A DNA stretch of 27,105 bases from Chara braunii (GCA_003427395.1 BFEA01000312.1:45257-72361); one strand, 5' to 3'; shown: positions 1-10,138, numbered from the stretch's first letter. Notes: generated by a model from the letters alone, not told the origin. Made by a program: numbers and translations.

Positions 1-959
1 GGCGCAGGGCGAACCAGAACTCGTCCGAGAGTTCCCACCACTGCTTATCCTGAAGTTCTTGAAACAGAAGTTCAGCAGTGGAATCGATGGCCGGGTTGGC
101 GGGTTGAAAGTTGGGATTCGCAGACCTCACTTGTCGAGCACCGAAATCCTCGCGAGTTCCAGGTACTCCGCCTTGGACTGGCGCGGGTATGGCTGCCACA
201 ACCCTTGGTCGCTGATGAGCGTCATGATCCACTCGCCCTTCTGGATTGCCGGCTGGATAGTTCCCGGGTGCCATATCATGTCATGGCCCCAGTCCGCCTC
301 GCTCGATCGAGTGTGGTCGAGCCCTTCGAAGTGAACGACATCATCCTTGCGAGAAGGATGATGCAGCGACACCAAACTCCCGGGACGCAATGGAGGCGGG
401 GCGGCAGGCCGAGGCGTCAGTCTCGCCGCCAGCTTACTCGGGATCTTACCCGGGGTGAACGTGAGCACAGGCGACGCCTGGGTGGCCTAGCTTGTTGAGG
501 GACCGGCCGACGAGGAGCCAGGGGCATGAAACGTCGGAGCAGGATGGTAATCGATGTTGATGTCCTCGCTGACGCTGTCCTCCTCCGGTGTAGCAGTATC
601 GAAAACAACGTCTGTCTCCACCTCGTCGTCCGTGGAGATCAAGGCACCATAACTCTCGAGCTTCAGCACCTGCTCGGACTCGACGAAGTACAAACACTCC
701 AGTCGGTCGAGGAAGTTCTTTGCGTTCTTGCGTGAGGCGTCGTGGTAGTTGTCCAGCAATGCCAACATGTGTTCCTTGCGGCGCATGTACTCAGCGCCAT
801 TGTCCCTCCTGTGCCGCGTTTTCAAAAAGAGGAACTCGTAGATCCTGTTCCTCTTCCACTCGCTCAACTTGAACCACATATCCGTAGACGGTTCCCGAAT
901 GCGTGTTGATTTCTCGCTCCTCGAAACAAACTCACAGCGGCTGGCTCCAGAGTTGACCT

Positions 960-1620
960 CGCTTTTGAGGAACTCAAATGTGTATTGCAACAACTCAGAA
1001 TTCCCTTCCAGCGCGACCACGTGTCAGCCACTCTTCAAAACCTCCCACACGACTCGCACGTGCAGCTTGCCGAGGAACATGACACCCTCCCCCTTTTTGC
1101 ACACAAATTCCAACAGATGGGCCAATTGTGTGGGGTTTCGCTCCATGTCCTTGTAGACCTTTCTGTCAACTCCAGGCATGGCCGACGGCCACTCACAAGG
1201 GTCGAAGAGAATCTCCGATATGTCTGTCGGGGTCACTTTTTGATGCACCCCGACAGCCGCAGCGTCACCTGCCGACAACCTAGCATCGTAGACGACACAT
1301 GTATTCTCCCTCAAATCGTCACCTTTGAAGAGAATGTACATGCGGTCGTCAGCCGAGTACAAGTTGTTCCCCACTGGGAAACTTTTCTTTTGCTACGTCC
1401 TCCTGACCCACTTCCCTGCCATTGCCTTCACAACGGGCAGATGGCGCAGGCTGGTCATGAAGGATTAGTCCCACTGCCGAGGGATGAAAGCGACGACCGT
1501 CCAGTATGACGGAAACAATTGCTTTAGGAGGGAATTGAAACTCTCGAAAGCTCTCGGGGTCCACAGTCTAAAGTCCACCGGCTCGCACAGATCGAGAACG
1601 CACGTGTGGCATTTGGTGGT
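960..1620 (-). other. N6/N4 DNA methyltransferase-like domain, catalytic motif degenerate
   Basis: CVLDLCEPVDF (near 1590) sits where a beta-class methyltransferase would carry the catalytic (D/N)-P-P-(Y/F) motif IV, and is followed by an SLLKQLFP helix and the strand WTVVAFIP. About 150 codons further on, MERNPTQLAHLLEFVCKKGEGVMFLGKLH (about 1140-1060) resembles the C-terminal 'K-x-P-x-x-L ... G-x-x-V-x-D-x-F-x-G-x-G' motif X/I block, and SG-stop-HVVALEGN (about 1026-1000) resembles 'GRxxxAxExD'. Order IV, then X and I, is that of permuted beta-class enzymes. DPPY reads DLCE and FxGxG reads FLGKL, so catalysis looks unlikely even in an intact relative. The family call is from motif order, not a search. 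Confidence 0.45.
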
Positions 1621-2779
1621 CCCAATCGCTTTCTCCAGCTCCGTGACCCTCAACTGCGCCTCCAGAGGGTCAACGTTGAACGGGGCGATCGATGTCACGT
1701 CCCCCGAGTCTTTCCACAGAACGTGCACCACGCCTTCGGCAAGCGCGACCTCCATGCTCTTCGCCCTACTGCCCATCAGCACTGAGAGGACTTTGTTCTT
1801 CCAGTCGGCGGACAACTTCTTGTTTTGGGCGAGTTTTTCCGTCGCCTTGATCGTTTTGTCGTCCTCGCACCCCATGTATGACGGGCAGTCCTTGAACAGC
1901 GAGGCGTCACCGACGAGCTTCCTGCTCCCGTCCCACAACGAGGCATCCATTCCCTGCTTCTCGAACTCTGCCAAAATGGACTCGCGCTTCTTTAGGAAGG
2001 GATACGCATGTGTCCAGTCAGTGGCCGGCCGGTTCTCGTGCACAAACTAATAGTAGTTCCACAATCGCACCAAGATGCGATCGCACTTGAGCAGGTGCAC
2101 TGCTTCCTGCACTCCCAGCTTGCCTTGCTTTGCCAACGATGCGGAGCCTATTTGCACCCATACAACCTCGCAGTCGAGGACCTTCTTGAGCAATCGACAT
2201 TTCTCATTGTCGGTAAGGGCTTACATGCTCTTCCAGCAGTGCGGATCCGGCTCGGTGACCTGGACAAACCAATCGCCAGGCTCTTTCTCCTTCTTTCCTT
2301 TCTTTTGGGGCACCTCGACGGGGACGTTGTAGACAACCTCCTTTCTCCTCCACTTGTCGTTTTCAATGTGGCTAACGCCGGGCCTGACGCTCTGCACTTT
2401 CCGTTTCCTTGTGATCCACCTCGCCCCCTCGGGTGCCAGAAGTCTCCCCGTCTCCCATTTCTCGAAAAATTCCATACCCAGCTCCCACGCGCTTTTTCCA
2501 GCCATCACCAACGGAAAATAAGAGCGAAGGACAGCGTTCTGCTTCTTAATACTGTCCTCGCCCTTCTCATCACCGAGAAGCCACAAGTGGTTGTAAGGCG
2601 TTTTGTGAAGCGCCTGCGAACAGAACTCACGCCATGTCTTCACCTGAGCTTGTTTTCCACTGGGGTTCCCGATAACAGCATTTGGGAAACCCTTTTCTTT
2701 CCACAGCCACCGAATGTCCTTCATTGATAGTTTTAGCTGTCTAGGAGGCGCCTTCAAGTCCTTCATGTTGTCCTCCGAG

Positions 2780-3050
2780 CTGACCAGAAAATGCCCATCG
2801 AACTCCTCGTCCGAGAAGTAAACCATACGTGCAGGCCACTTGCCGAAGTTGTACCTCAATGCGACGCCCGTGCCCAGCAGCATCTTGGCTGCAGCAGCGT
2901 TGTGCTGGCCGGAAACGGCGTAATAATAGTATTGGTCTGCGAGCTCGTCCTTCAAGTCCTCATGCTTTAGACGATCAGCCCGCACGCCCGACTTCGGTTT
3001 CTCCAGCCCTATCGGCGCCAGCTCGAGGGTAGGCAACTCGTACGTCTTCT
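2780..3050 (-). other. ParB-like (ParBc-fold) segment of the degraded gene
   Basis: The frame reads YELPTLELAPIG, then a charged helix (HEDLKDELADQ), then YYYYAVSGQHNAAAAKMLL, then PARMVYFSDEEF. In ParB/Srx-type domains a Tyr-x-Val-x-Gly-Gln/Asn-His/Arg-Arg-x-x-Ala-Ala signature follows a helix and precedes a strand ending in a short hydrophobic run, and the order here matches. GQHN (near 2905) replaces the usual G-[HNQ]-R-R or G-Q-H-R, so the second basic residue is Asn. In phages and prophages ParB-like domains often sit upstream of N6/N4 methyltransferase domains, as they do here. The assignment rests on one motif plus gene order. A chance match is possible. Confidence 0.4.
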
Positions 3051-3500
3051 CGGCTTGTGAGAAAGCCGTCATCATCGTGTCAATGATGATCTGCATGTGC
3101 ACGGGATCCAACGACCGTTGGTTGTACGACAGTTCCAGTCACCGATGTCGACACCCTGCGATGGGCTAATGAAGGACTCCCGCTTTGTCCGCACACCGTC
3201 TTTCCATTCCAGGAAGTACGCGGCGTCGACGTCGATGGGACCCTTCGCCTCGAGAGCACCTGGTTGAGGCTGTTTCTGCACCGACGTCGGGCGTTTCGGA
3301 CCCGATGTGCCCTCCTGCCCCTCAACTCCCTTCCTTTTCCCCCCCCTCGTCTGGGGGGTCCTTGCCTTATGTTTCTTTGCGGAACCTGTACCCTCTTCCC
3401 GAGGCCCTCCCCTCCTCTTATGCACAGGCTGTTGCACACCCTCCTCTTCCCCCCCGGCCGACGCCGATGACCGTTCGCGAACCGGGCTGTGTCCTTCCAC

Positions 3501-4642
3501 CCCAAGAATGCTCAGGACAGACCGGTCTCCTTGCCTGAGCGAGGAAGGCCGTGCCGGCCCGAATACCCTTACAAGGGTATTTGGGCAAGTATTTGCAGCT
3601 TACAGGAAGAACACATCTGGCGATAGCTGAGGGCGGGTCCCACTTGTGTTGATTAGAGAGTGTGTGGGCGTAGACTTTGTGGGCACGCGTTAGCCTGACC
3701 AAGCCTGGGTCGAGGAAGACCATGAGACGCTGGTAGGACAGGTCAGAGCTGAGCTAGATTTTTTGAGGCAGTCGCAGACTCACACGCACGGTCAGAATGT
3801 CGGACGACGTGAAGAGTGACCAGGTAAGGCGAGGACTGGGAGGAAAGCGTTGTCAAACTCACTGGGACAGACGGTTCAGGGCCGCACCACGTGAAGGTTC
3901 GCAGGCATTCAGTTGACCATGAGCTACCGACAGTAGAAGCCGTGGCGAGCTTTAACCAGGACGGCATGGGTCGGGGGCAAAGGGAGTAGTAGTCGGGGCG
4001 TTTTTGGCCCAAAGGTGGTAGAATGGGCGACTTCTCGATGAATATGAGGGAGTAGGAGAGCCCGGCCATAGCCGCGGCGTGATGAGGCAACACGCTCGGC
4101 AAGCCTAGCGAGGCCGTGCCCTCCAAAGTAATACATGGTTGCCTGCCGGCCTTGGACGCAAGCGGTAAGATAGAGGAATGACCTGAGATACTGTTTGCAG
4201 GCCTGGGCAGGCCGCCCTTACTCTTTATGAGTAGGGCTGCGCCTGCTACAACCAGGTTGGGGCTTAGCCCTATAGGTTACGTCATTGAACTATCACCAGG
4301 CAGATCCCGGGATCGAGGCCAAAGCGGAGCAGCGGAGCGGCGGAGGAGCACATGAGCAAATCGAGGGGTTGAGGGTCCCGTGGGACTATCCCCTTTGGTT
4401 TTGCTAAGGGGAGCCCAGCCGCGGGCCCGTGAGGGTAGGCCCAGGTACAAGCGGCCCCCCCGTCTGTTTTTCTCTATTCTGTTATTTTTTATTTTTCTAT
4501 TTTTTGAGTTTAAATTTTTATTTTCCTACTTCTACTTTTTCTTTATGGATGAGGCCCGGGGCCAGTGCCGGGACCTACAGTAGAGCCCAACGGCTTAGTT
4601 CAGCCACGAACTGCCGAGGTGAGGGGCTGCTATAGAGGGACA
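3501..4642. other. Intergenic stretch, no gene seen
   Basis: No ORF here has convincing protein composition. The minus-strand ORFs around 3743-4136 lack recognisable motifs. The stretch holds a strong hairpin (4207-4246), a smaller one (GGGCT/AGCCC near 4259-4270) and a T-rich tract at about 4465-4545. It would include any promoter of the minus-strand gene at 1-3500, but I see no clear TATA element at a useful place. Confidence 0.5.
4207..4246. repeat. Stable inverted repeat / hairpin
   Basis: Arms GCAGGC (4207-4212) and GCCTGC (4241-4246) pair perfectly. After a small internal loop, CCTTACTC (4216-4223) and GAGTAGGG (4229-4236) pair over 8 bp with one G-U and a TTTAT loop. No T-run follows, so it does not look like a Pol III or bacterial-type terminator. 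It could be a small-RNA precursor or part of a larger structured transcript. Confidence 0.6.
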
Positions 4643-4747
4643 GTCCTTCGGGACATCCGTAAAAAAATAGAACGGTACAGAGAAAGATTAGCATGGTCCC
4701 AACGCACGGATAAGGCGTATAAAGTGCAGTCACGTGACGTTTTTTTT
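4643..4747 (+). ncRNA. U6: U6 snRNA-like gene or pseudogene
   Basis: The stretch follows U6 along its length: a 5' hairpin GTCC-TTCG-GGAC, ACATCCG, an A-rich linker, AGAACGGTACAGAGA, then GATTAGCATGG, CCC, ACGCA, GGAT, and a final T8 run (4740-4747) as expected for Pol III termination and LSm binding. The ACAGAGA box and the AGC triad, which pair with the 5' splice site and with U2/U6 helix I, are present. Differences from the conserved U6 core as I remember it: an extra A between ACAGAGA and GATTAGC, changes in the internal stem-loop (TCCCAACGCACGGATAAGG) that weaken it, and a diverged 3' part containing the palindrome GTCACGTGAC (4729-4738). I see no plant-type upstream element and no TATA box near -25; the nearest TATAG is about 11 bp upstream. 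U6 ancestry is secure. Function is doubtful. Confidence 0.82.
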
Positions 4748-6333
4748 AAAGGGAAAGAAAATGCTATCGACACGCTGCGCTTGCGCTCGTCGACAGAAAC
4801 CGGTCGCTAGCGCTGTGCTATGAGCATCGGAGGCGCAAGAACCTACGGGGGGGAGGAGTCGTGTGATTGGAAGGCGAGGAAGTGCGTGCATAGAAGGAGG
4901 AGAAGGACGGAGGAATAGCTGAGAAAGAAGGGCAAAGAGGGGGAGGAACTTACCTGAGGTAAGGCTACAAACGGAGCGACAGTGAGAGGTCGTCGCCCGT
5001 ACACGCCAGCGGCTGATTCACCCTCGAATGTACCTGACGAATGGTAGCGTGTGGCCACTGTTGGTTGTCAAGGTGGTGAACTCCAGGTATTCCAGGCGGC
5101 TGTGACCACCAGCATGCGAAGTGGCTGTGATTCCGGGGCGTAACACGGGATGACGGGGATGCAGGCCGGAGGCAGCTAGGAGAGGAGGGATCACGTACCT
5201 GGCCAAGGTTGGGGCCGGGTCCAGGGATCACGACATCCATACCAGAAGGAGGAAGTTGGCGAGGGGCAAACAGACGTGGCGGAGTATGGAGGTGGTAAGG
5301 GACGAATGAACCCGGACGCAATCTTGGGCCAGGTGCGTTTGACGGGGATGCTGGCGGAGCAAACGGGGGACGTGGCCATGGCGGAGAGGATGAGGTGCTA
5401 GGCCGAAGCTTTCAACCCGGGCGAGACTAATAGTGAAGGGGGAGTGACGAACTAAATAGGGGTGTATCTGGTCGTAAGCACGCGCAAGGTTCATTCAAAA
5501 ATAAAGAGAAAGCAACAAGACGGGGAAGGCTATGGCGGGAGTAGACGGTTGTATCCCGCTTGTCCCTAACGGGAAGTAACCACGGAAAGGGGCAGACTCG
5601 GGTTAAGGACTGGGCGAGCAGGGAGGTAATGTTCGTTTTGGTGTTAGTTGAGTGAAAGGTGAGAGTGGACCAGGACGCCGATCCGCGTCGGGTGCGGTCT
5701 CAGAGTGGAGATGGTGGGAAGAGACGGGTGAACTCGGTTGAGGAAGCACTACTCGTTCGTTCCTAAATGAAAATATGCGAATAAAGATTCGTTTTTAATG
5801 TTTCTGGTCATGGCGAATTGACTGGTGGAGTCAGATTTCGCAGTAAGTAGCTGGTTCGCGCGCTGCAGTGGTGAGGTGCTGCTCGCACGGAGAATCAGAT
5901 TCTGACCACGGTGTGTCTTGGCTATCTTCAAATGGGAGTTCGCTCCTTGTTGTTACTATTCTTCGAGTGCCTCGCACCAGTTGTACCTACTGTAAGTAAT
6001 CAGCGTCGTCGTGTTCGTAGCAGGGGTCGATGTGTAGATGAACTCATCTACCTTGCTGTACGGGTATGGCCCCCTCCATCTTCGAGCTGCCTCTGCCCCT
6101 TGTTCAGTGGGCCAAGTGCGTAGTACCCCTCGGGTGTGACCTCCTGCGTGGCAGAGTGGAGTAGGACAAGTCCGGGGTGTAAAGGGATGAGAAGAGAGTG
6201 GCAGGGGTTATTGAGGACAAACACCGGCACTACTCGTCACGGTGAGCGTCTCTAAGTGCTTGATACTCAGAGGTTGCTTGAGGTAGGAGGCACCTAACCG
6301 GATGGCCGACCAGATTCGTCGAAAATTGAAGGC
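4748..6333. other. No gene recognised
   Basis: I find no protein family and no long ORF with coding character. At 4949-4963 there is a perfect short hairpin, CTTACC-TGA-GGTAAG, which also resembles back-to-back splice-donor sequences. Minus-strand ORFs at 5228-5494 and 4965-5321 overlap in different frames and show no motifs. Confidence 0.4.
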
Positions 6334-6428
6334 AAAAAGAGAGAGAGGGAGAGAGGGAGAGAGGAAGAGAGAGAGAGGGAAAGAGAGAGAGAAGTAAGAG
6401 AGAAAGAGGGAAAGAGAGGGAGAGAGGA

Positions 6429-6461
<33 letters not shown>

Positions 6462-6487
6462 AGAGAAAGAGGGAAAGAGAGGGAGAG
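6334..6487. repeat. GA-rich microsatellite with a 63-bp tandem duplication
   Basis: About 150 bp of almost pure purine (GAGA, GGGA and AAAG variants). A higher-order duplication is visible: the marker GAAGTAAGAGAG occurs at 6391 and again at 6454 with matching flanks, a 63-bp period. It makes Ser/Leu-rich pseudo-ORFs on the minus strand that should not be read as proteins. Confidence 0.9.
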
Positions 6488-6758
6488 GCCTACGCACCGG
6501 GGGGGGGTAGGAGAATAGTGCCTCACAGTGTTCTCACCCCGGTGAGCAGAGTCTGAACGTGGCCGGATGACCAGGTGCGGTTGTACGCAGGAGGTAAGAG
6601 CGGAGGAGGGGTGAAACAGGAGAAACAAAGAGAATGAAGTAGGAGGAGTTGGATAAGAGAGGAACAGCGCTGGTAAAACACAGGACTAAAAGAGAAACGA
6701 AGAAGATAATAACAAAATACGAATGGACGTGGACGTGAATGCGCGGTAGGTACGTTCG

Positions 6759-6782
6759 AAAAAAAAAAAGAAAAAAAAAAGA
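6759..6782 (+). repeat. A-rich tract
   Basis: Two A runs broken by single Gs. This could be the 3' tail of a retroposed sequence lying to its left, but I find no target-site duplication or recognisable element there. Confidence 0.6.
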
Positions 6783-7203
6783 GGAGAACAACTGGGAAAG
6801 GGGGGCTAGCCACGAGAGTGTGGAGTCGTCATCTGACTGGCAGAGTGCGCCACCGTAGTGCTTTAAGGTGCAGGACGGGGATTGTTGTATACCGCTGTGG
6901 TAGGACAAGGAGTGAGAGACAAAGGGGCTCTACATGAGTATGATGATGGTAGCAAGAGTAAGCCCTTATGTTGATTCGGCACTGCAGCCGTCCAGGTGAA
7001 CGGGGAGTCTGGGTGGCATTTGGACCTGCAGGAGTGTATTGGAAACCGTACACTGGAGTTTTGGCCGATTGGAGCAACTCTTGCAGAAAAATCGAAAAAC
7101 CTACCTATATAGGCCGCAGTCGATTGTTGAAGTGGTGGCTCACGGAGTTGATTGAGACTATGCCTATGTAAGTTGCAGCCACTGTTGGTCGCCGTGCGCT
7201 GCA

Positions 7204-7253
7204 GGTACCGCCAGCCAGTGTTGGTCGCCATGCGCTTCGGCTAAGGCGGTACC
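7204..7253. repeat. Perfect 9-bp inverted repeat
   Basis: GGTACCGCC (7204-7212) and GGCGGTACC (7245-7253) are exact inverse complements separated by 32 bp. The left arm is followed by a second copy of a short GTTGGTCGCC-containing repeat that also precedes it. Confidence 0.6.
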
Positions 7254-8545
7254 CTTCGGAGCTCCGTTGCTGTGCACTCTACGGACTACTTCGGCTGTGT
7301 ATCTGGCACAGCAGTTACTATGGTTGCTGTTTGAGCTCCTCTGCTGTGTTGCCCAGGGATTACCGCATACCGTTTGAGTAAGTTGCGCGCCGAATCTAGC
7401 TAAGGGGTGTAGTGGTGAGCTAGTCAAAACCAGGGGCACTGCAGCTTGGGGGTGTGGTCGGGCTTGTCGAGGGCTGCTACGATCGGCAGGCCCTTGGGGA
7501 AGCCAACATCTGGTGGTCTGGCTGTAGCTTACCGAGCGGTTGTGCATGTTGTCCGCTATCGCACCCTGTGCAGCTTCACAGCTGTGTGCCTCCCTGCTCG
7601 TTGCGGCTGTGCTGTTATGAGACTGGCGACTATTGGAACGGTAGGACTGCAGCTTCATGCTGGATAGCGAGGGGGGGCTGGCCGCCGCTACACACAGGTT
7701 GTGGGCTGTTCCCGCTGTGGGCTGTTGCTGTGCACGTCGGACACTGCTGCTACAATGACTGTATCATTACTTTCGAGAGACTACAACTGCAGACGGTGTA
7801 TGGTGGAGCCTTACTAGACCGCGGCAGCAATCCTGAGGGGACTGTAGCAGCTACCACCGCTGTTACTGGACCAGGTTGCCACAACACACGAATTGTGTAT
7901 TGCTGCGCATTTGAGGACTGTTGCGGTGCCACTTCGCGGTACACCTAGTACTCTAATGTACGTTCGCTGGTGGGGTTTGCTGTGCACCTCGCTGTGTTGT
8001 CGGTACGCGCAGCCGTGGACTTAGAGGAGTGAACAAACCCCGCACAAGGATGTCACAGCAGCTTGGAGGGAAGTCACGGGGACGATGCTCAACAGCTGGG
8101 TCGAGACTCGGCTACGTCTACTGCATTATTGGTCACCATTGCGGGGCCCTCAGGCGCATCCAGATAACGAGGCCCTCTCCAGTGAGATTGAGAACACCTC
8201 CCTTGTATCTCGAGAGACTGAACCTTCTACTTCTATCCTTCTTAATCTCAGTCTAGTCTGAGGTGAAAAGAGGAAGGCGGCAGGCGGGATTGAAGGCAGG
8301 GAACTTCAGGTATATTATCGTTTAACGCGTGTGCTCCCTTCCCCTACTTATTATCCCTGGGGTATCTAAACAATGCTAAGTAAGGATATTACTATTTGTT
8401 TTGTTATGTATGTCAGAACATGTTCCGCAAAAGGCTGAATGAACAAGTATCTATGAGAGTTCAGATAAGTTGAGTGACTTCAGACAGATTGAACTGGGGA
8501 AGGTGAGGTGGAGGTGTATTGCATGCTTTGACTGCGTCAACCCAA

Positions 8546-9760
8546 GGATGAGCTCCTCTAAGTTGATGTGGGCTCAACGCTGTGTTTTATTCATGTTTGC
8601 TGGGTTGACTGAATGGTTTTGAGGGTTGGGCCTATCCTAAGTTGGACGGACCAGTCGCTGTTTTTTTCTGGGGTTTCTGAAACAGGAGGAGGGGCACCCT
8701 AAGTTGGGAGGTCTCAGAATCCTGGTGTTTCTTTTGTGGGTTGCTGAAAGCAGAGCTGGGAATACTCTAAGTTGCGTAGACCCAGTTCTGTGTGTGTTTT
8801 CTTCTGAGGGGGACACGTGTATAAGGTTGAGCGTACCCTTAAGTTACGGCGGCTCAGTCATAAGCCATGAACATAAAAGTCAACCAAAGTATAGAAGTTG
8901 GATATATATTATACGAACCTATATCATCTGGCGGACCGGGCGCCCTAAGTTGGGAAAGCTAGTCAATAAGTCAGGTAAAACAAGAAGAAGAGAAAGGCGA
9001 TGAAAAATATAATGAAGGTAACCAGGGCAGGCTGAGCGTACCCTTAAGTTAGGGTGGTTCAGTCTTATGCTCGTAATAATATAAAGGAGGAGAGAGTTAG
9101 TATCAATTTGTCTTATTTTTCCTTCTAAACATAAGGCAGGATTGAATGTCTCCCTGGGTAGGTCTGCTCATCTGCCTAATAAGAGAGAAACATATGAAGT
9201 TTGTGCAAGTATCAATGGTTGTTCTCATATATTTGTCGTTACAGAGGCTAAGTGTACCCTTAAGTTAAGGCGGCTTAGTCATACGTCGTCGTACCTTGTT
9301 CAGACAGATTCTGTCTTATGTAACTATACTGTTTAAGCTAGTTAGGCGTACCCTTAAGTTAGATCGGCCTAGTGATATGCTCTTGTCGTTGATGTTTTGT
9401 AGGTTAGACGTACCCTTAAGTAAGAGCGGTCTGACCATTCGTCGTTCGTGCTTGTTCTAGGCAAGTTAGGCACACCCCTAAGTTGGGGCAGCCTAATCCT
9501 ATGCCCTATGTAACTTTGTGTAAGGCTGGCTAGACATATCCTTAAGTTAGGGCAGTCTAGTCTTATGCGTCATGTCGTCAGTTTAAACAGAAGTCAGGCG
9601 TAACCTTAAGTTAGGGCGATCTGGTCATATGTTTTATGACTAGAGTTTATCTGGAGTTGGGCATACCCTTAAGTTAGGGCAGTCGAGTTGTGCGTACTCT
9701 TACTTGTTTACTTAGGCAGGTTGGGCATACCCTTAAGTTAAGGCCTTGTCTGATCCTATG
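8546..9760 (+). repeat. Array of about 15 related hairpins with covarying stems
   Basis: A core CCCTTAAGTTAGGG (or variants around CTAAGTT) recurs near 8560, 8640, 8702, 8770, 8842, 8948, 9047, 9262, 9357, 9417, 9480, 9545, 9609, 9670 and 9735. The core is itself a short foldback. On each side lies a 6-10 nt arm that differs between copies yet usually pairs with its partner: CAGAGCTGGG/CCCAGTTCTG (8751-8760, 8781-8790), GGTTAGAC/GTCTGACC (9402-9409, 9429-9436), GGCTAGAC/GTCTAGTC (9528-9535, 9555-9562), GGCTAAGT/GCTTAGTC and GGCTGAGC/GTTCAGTC. The last seven copies are tandem at 62-64 bp; the earlier ones are more spread and more diverged. Copies near 8702, 8948, 9670 and 9735 pair poorly. This could be a structured transcript, a cluster of small RNAs or a palindromic satellite. 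No strand-specific signal decides; strand is nominal. Confidence 0.8.
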
Positions 9761-10008
9761 CCGAAAATGCACTTTTCCTACGGGTCTTCTAAAGGGGAGA
9801 ACTGAATGGTCTAACAAACGACTTGGGTAAATTGATGTGGGACTGTGAGAGATGTATGTTCATGCATGCTTATGGGCTCTCACCCTGGGGCGTCTTTTCG
9901 ATAGGCTAGTTGCTTAGACGCTCGCCGAGTGCTGGAGCCATAGGTACATCAGATGGATGATGGGAGGGAGAGCTTGGGATGAAGATGGGATGGACCCTGC
10001 CAGGGGTT

Positions 10009-10065
10009 AGGATCAATGCTAACTCACAATCTCGTCTAGAGGTCGTGATGGCTATCATTGATCCT
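10009..10065. repeat. Long two-part hairpin
   Basis: Outer stem AGGATCAATG (10009-10018) with CATTGATCCT (10056-10065), a perfect 10 bp. Inner stem CACAATCTC (10025-10033) with GAGGTCGTG (10039-10047), 8 of 9 positions pairing with one G-U, around a GTCTA loop. Confidence 0.7.
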
Positions 10066-10138
10066 GATTCATCAAGCAGGTGTCAGAAGTTAGTCCCAAG
10101 TGTAGCTTGCTTTGTTTTTTCATCTTTAAACTTTATAT

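Larger units (their letters stand above)
1..3500 (-). pseudogene. ParB-like / DNA N6-N4 methyltransferase-like protein, degraded, 3' end beyond window
   Basis: A single minus-strand reading frame runs from about 3134 down to about 130. It is interrupted by stops at 2221-2223 (TAA), 2047-2049 (TAG), 1465-1467 (TAA), 1393-1395 (TAG), 1024-1026 (TGA) and 487-489 (TAG), and protein-like sequence continues in the same frame after each. The 5' part (3500-3136) is one frame off: a missing G near 3135 separates VDIGDW from ELSYNQRS. A similar 1-base loss near 128 moves the frame for positions 1-126, which read through as good coding sequence (NPNFQPANPAIDSTAELLFQ) to the window edge. Order: Lys/Arg-rich disordered N-terminus, ParB-like segment with SGQHNAAAAK, an uncharacterised Trp-rich middle, a methyltransferase-like domain, an acidic linker, then a further globular part. 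Over 1,100 codons are visible. The 5' start is unclear, since the frame opens at a GTG at 3500. Domain names are inferred from motifs. The breaks could be real decay, partly sequencing error, or introns I cannot resolve. Confidence 0.6.
6488..8545. other. No gene recognised; CTG/TGC-rich in the middle
   Basis: Between 7160 and 8000 the DNA is rich in TGCTGT, CTGCAG and TGGTCGCC words. 'Cys-rich' ORFs there (for example 7454-7948) follow from this composition. Two copies of CAGTGTTGGTCGCC-like sequence lie at about 7178-7230, around the left arm of a 9-bp inverted repeat. The rest shows no motif I recognise. Confidence 0.4.

Noticed and set aside
4945-4990. U1 snRNA-like ACTTACCTG
   Set aside because: Only the first nine bases resemble U1. 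The next bases form a local palindrome with GGTAAG, and no U1 stem-loops or Sm site follow.
6230-6628. Ser/Leu-rich ORFs on the minus strand
   Set aside because: Translation of the GA microsatellite.
7454-7948. 164-codon Cys-rich ORF that could pass for a secreted peptide
   Set aside because: Cysteines come from TGC/TGT words in a CTG-rich repeat. There is no signal peptide, no regular Cys spacing, and the opposite strand is equally open.
8546-9760. CRISPR array
   Set aside because: Repeats are diverged and spacing is uneven in the first half. Spacers resemble each other, no cas genes are present, and the context is eukaryotic. The covarying stems fit better with structured units.
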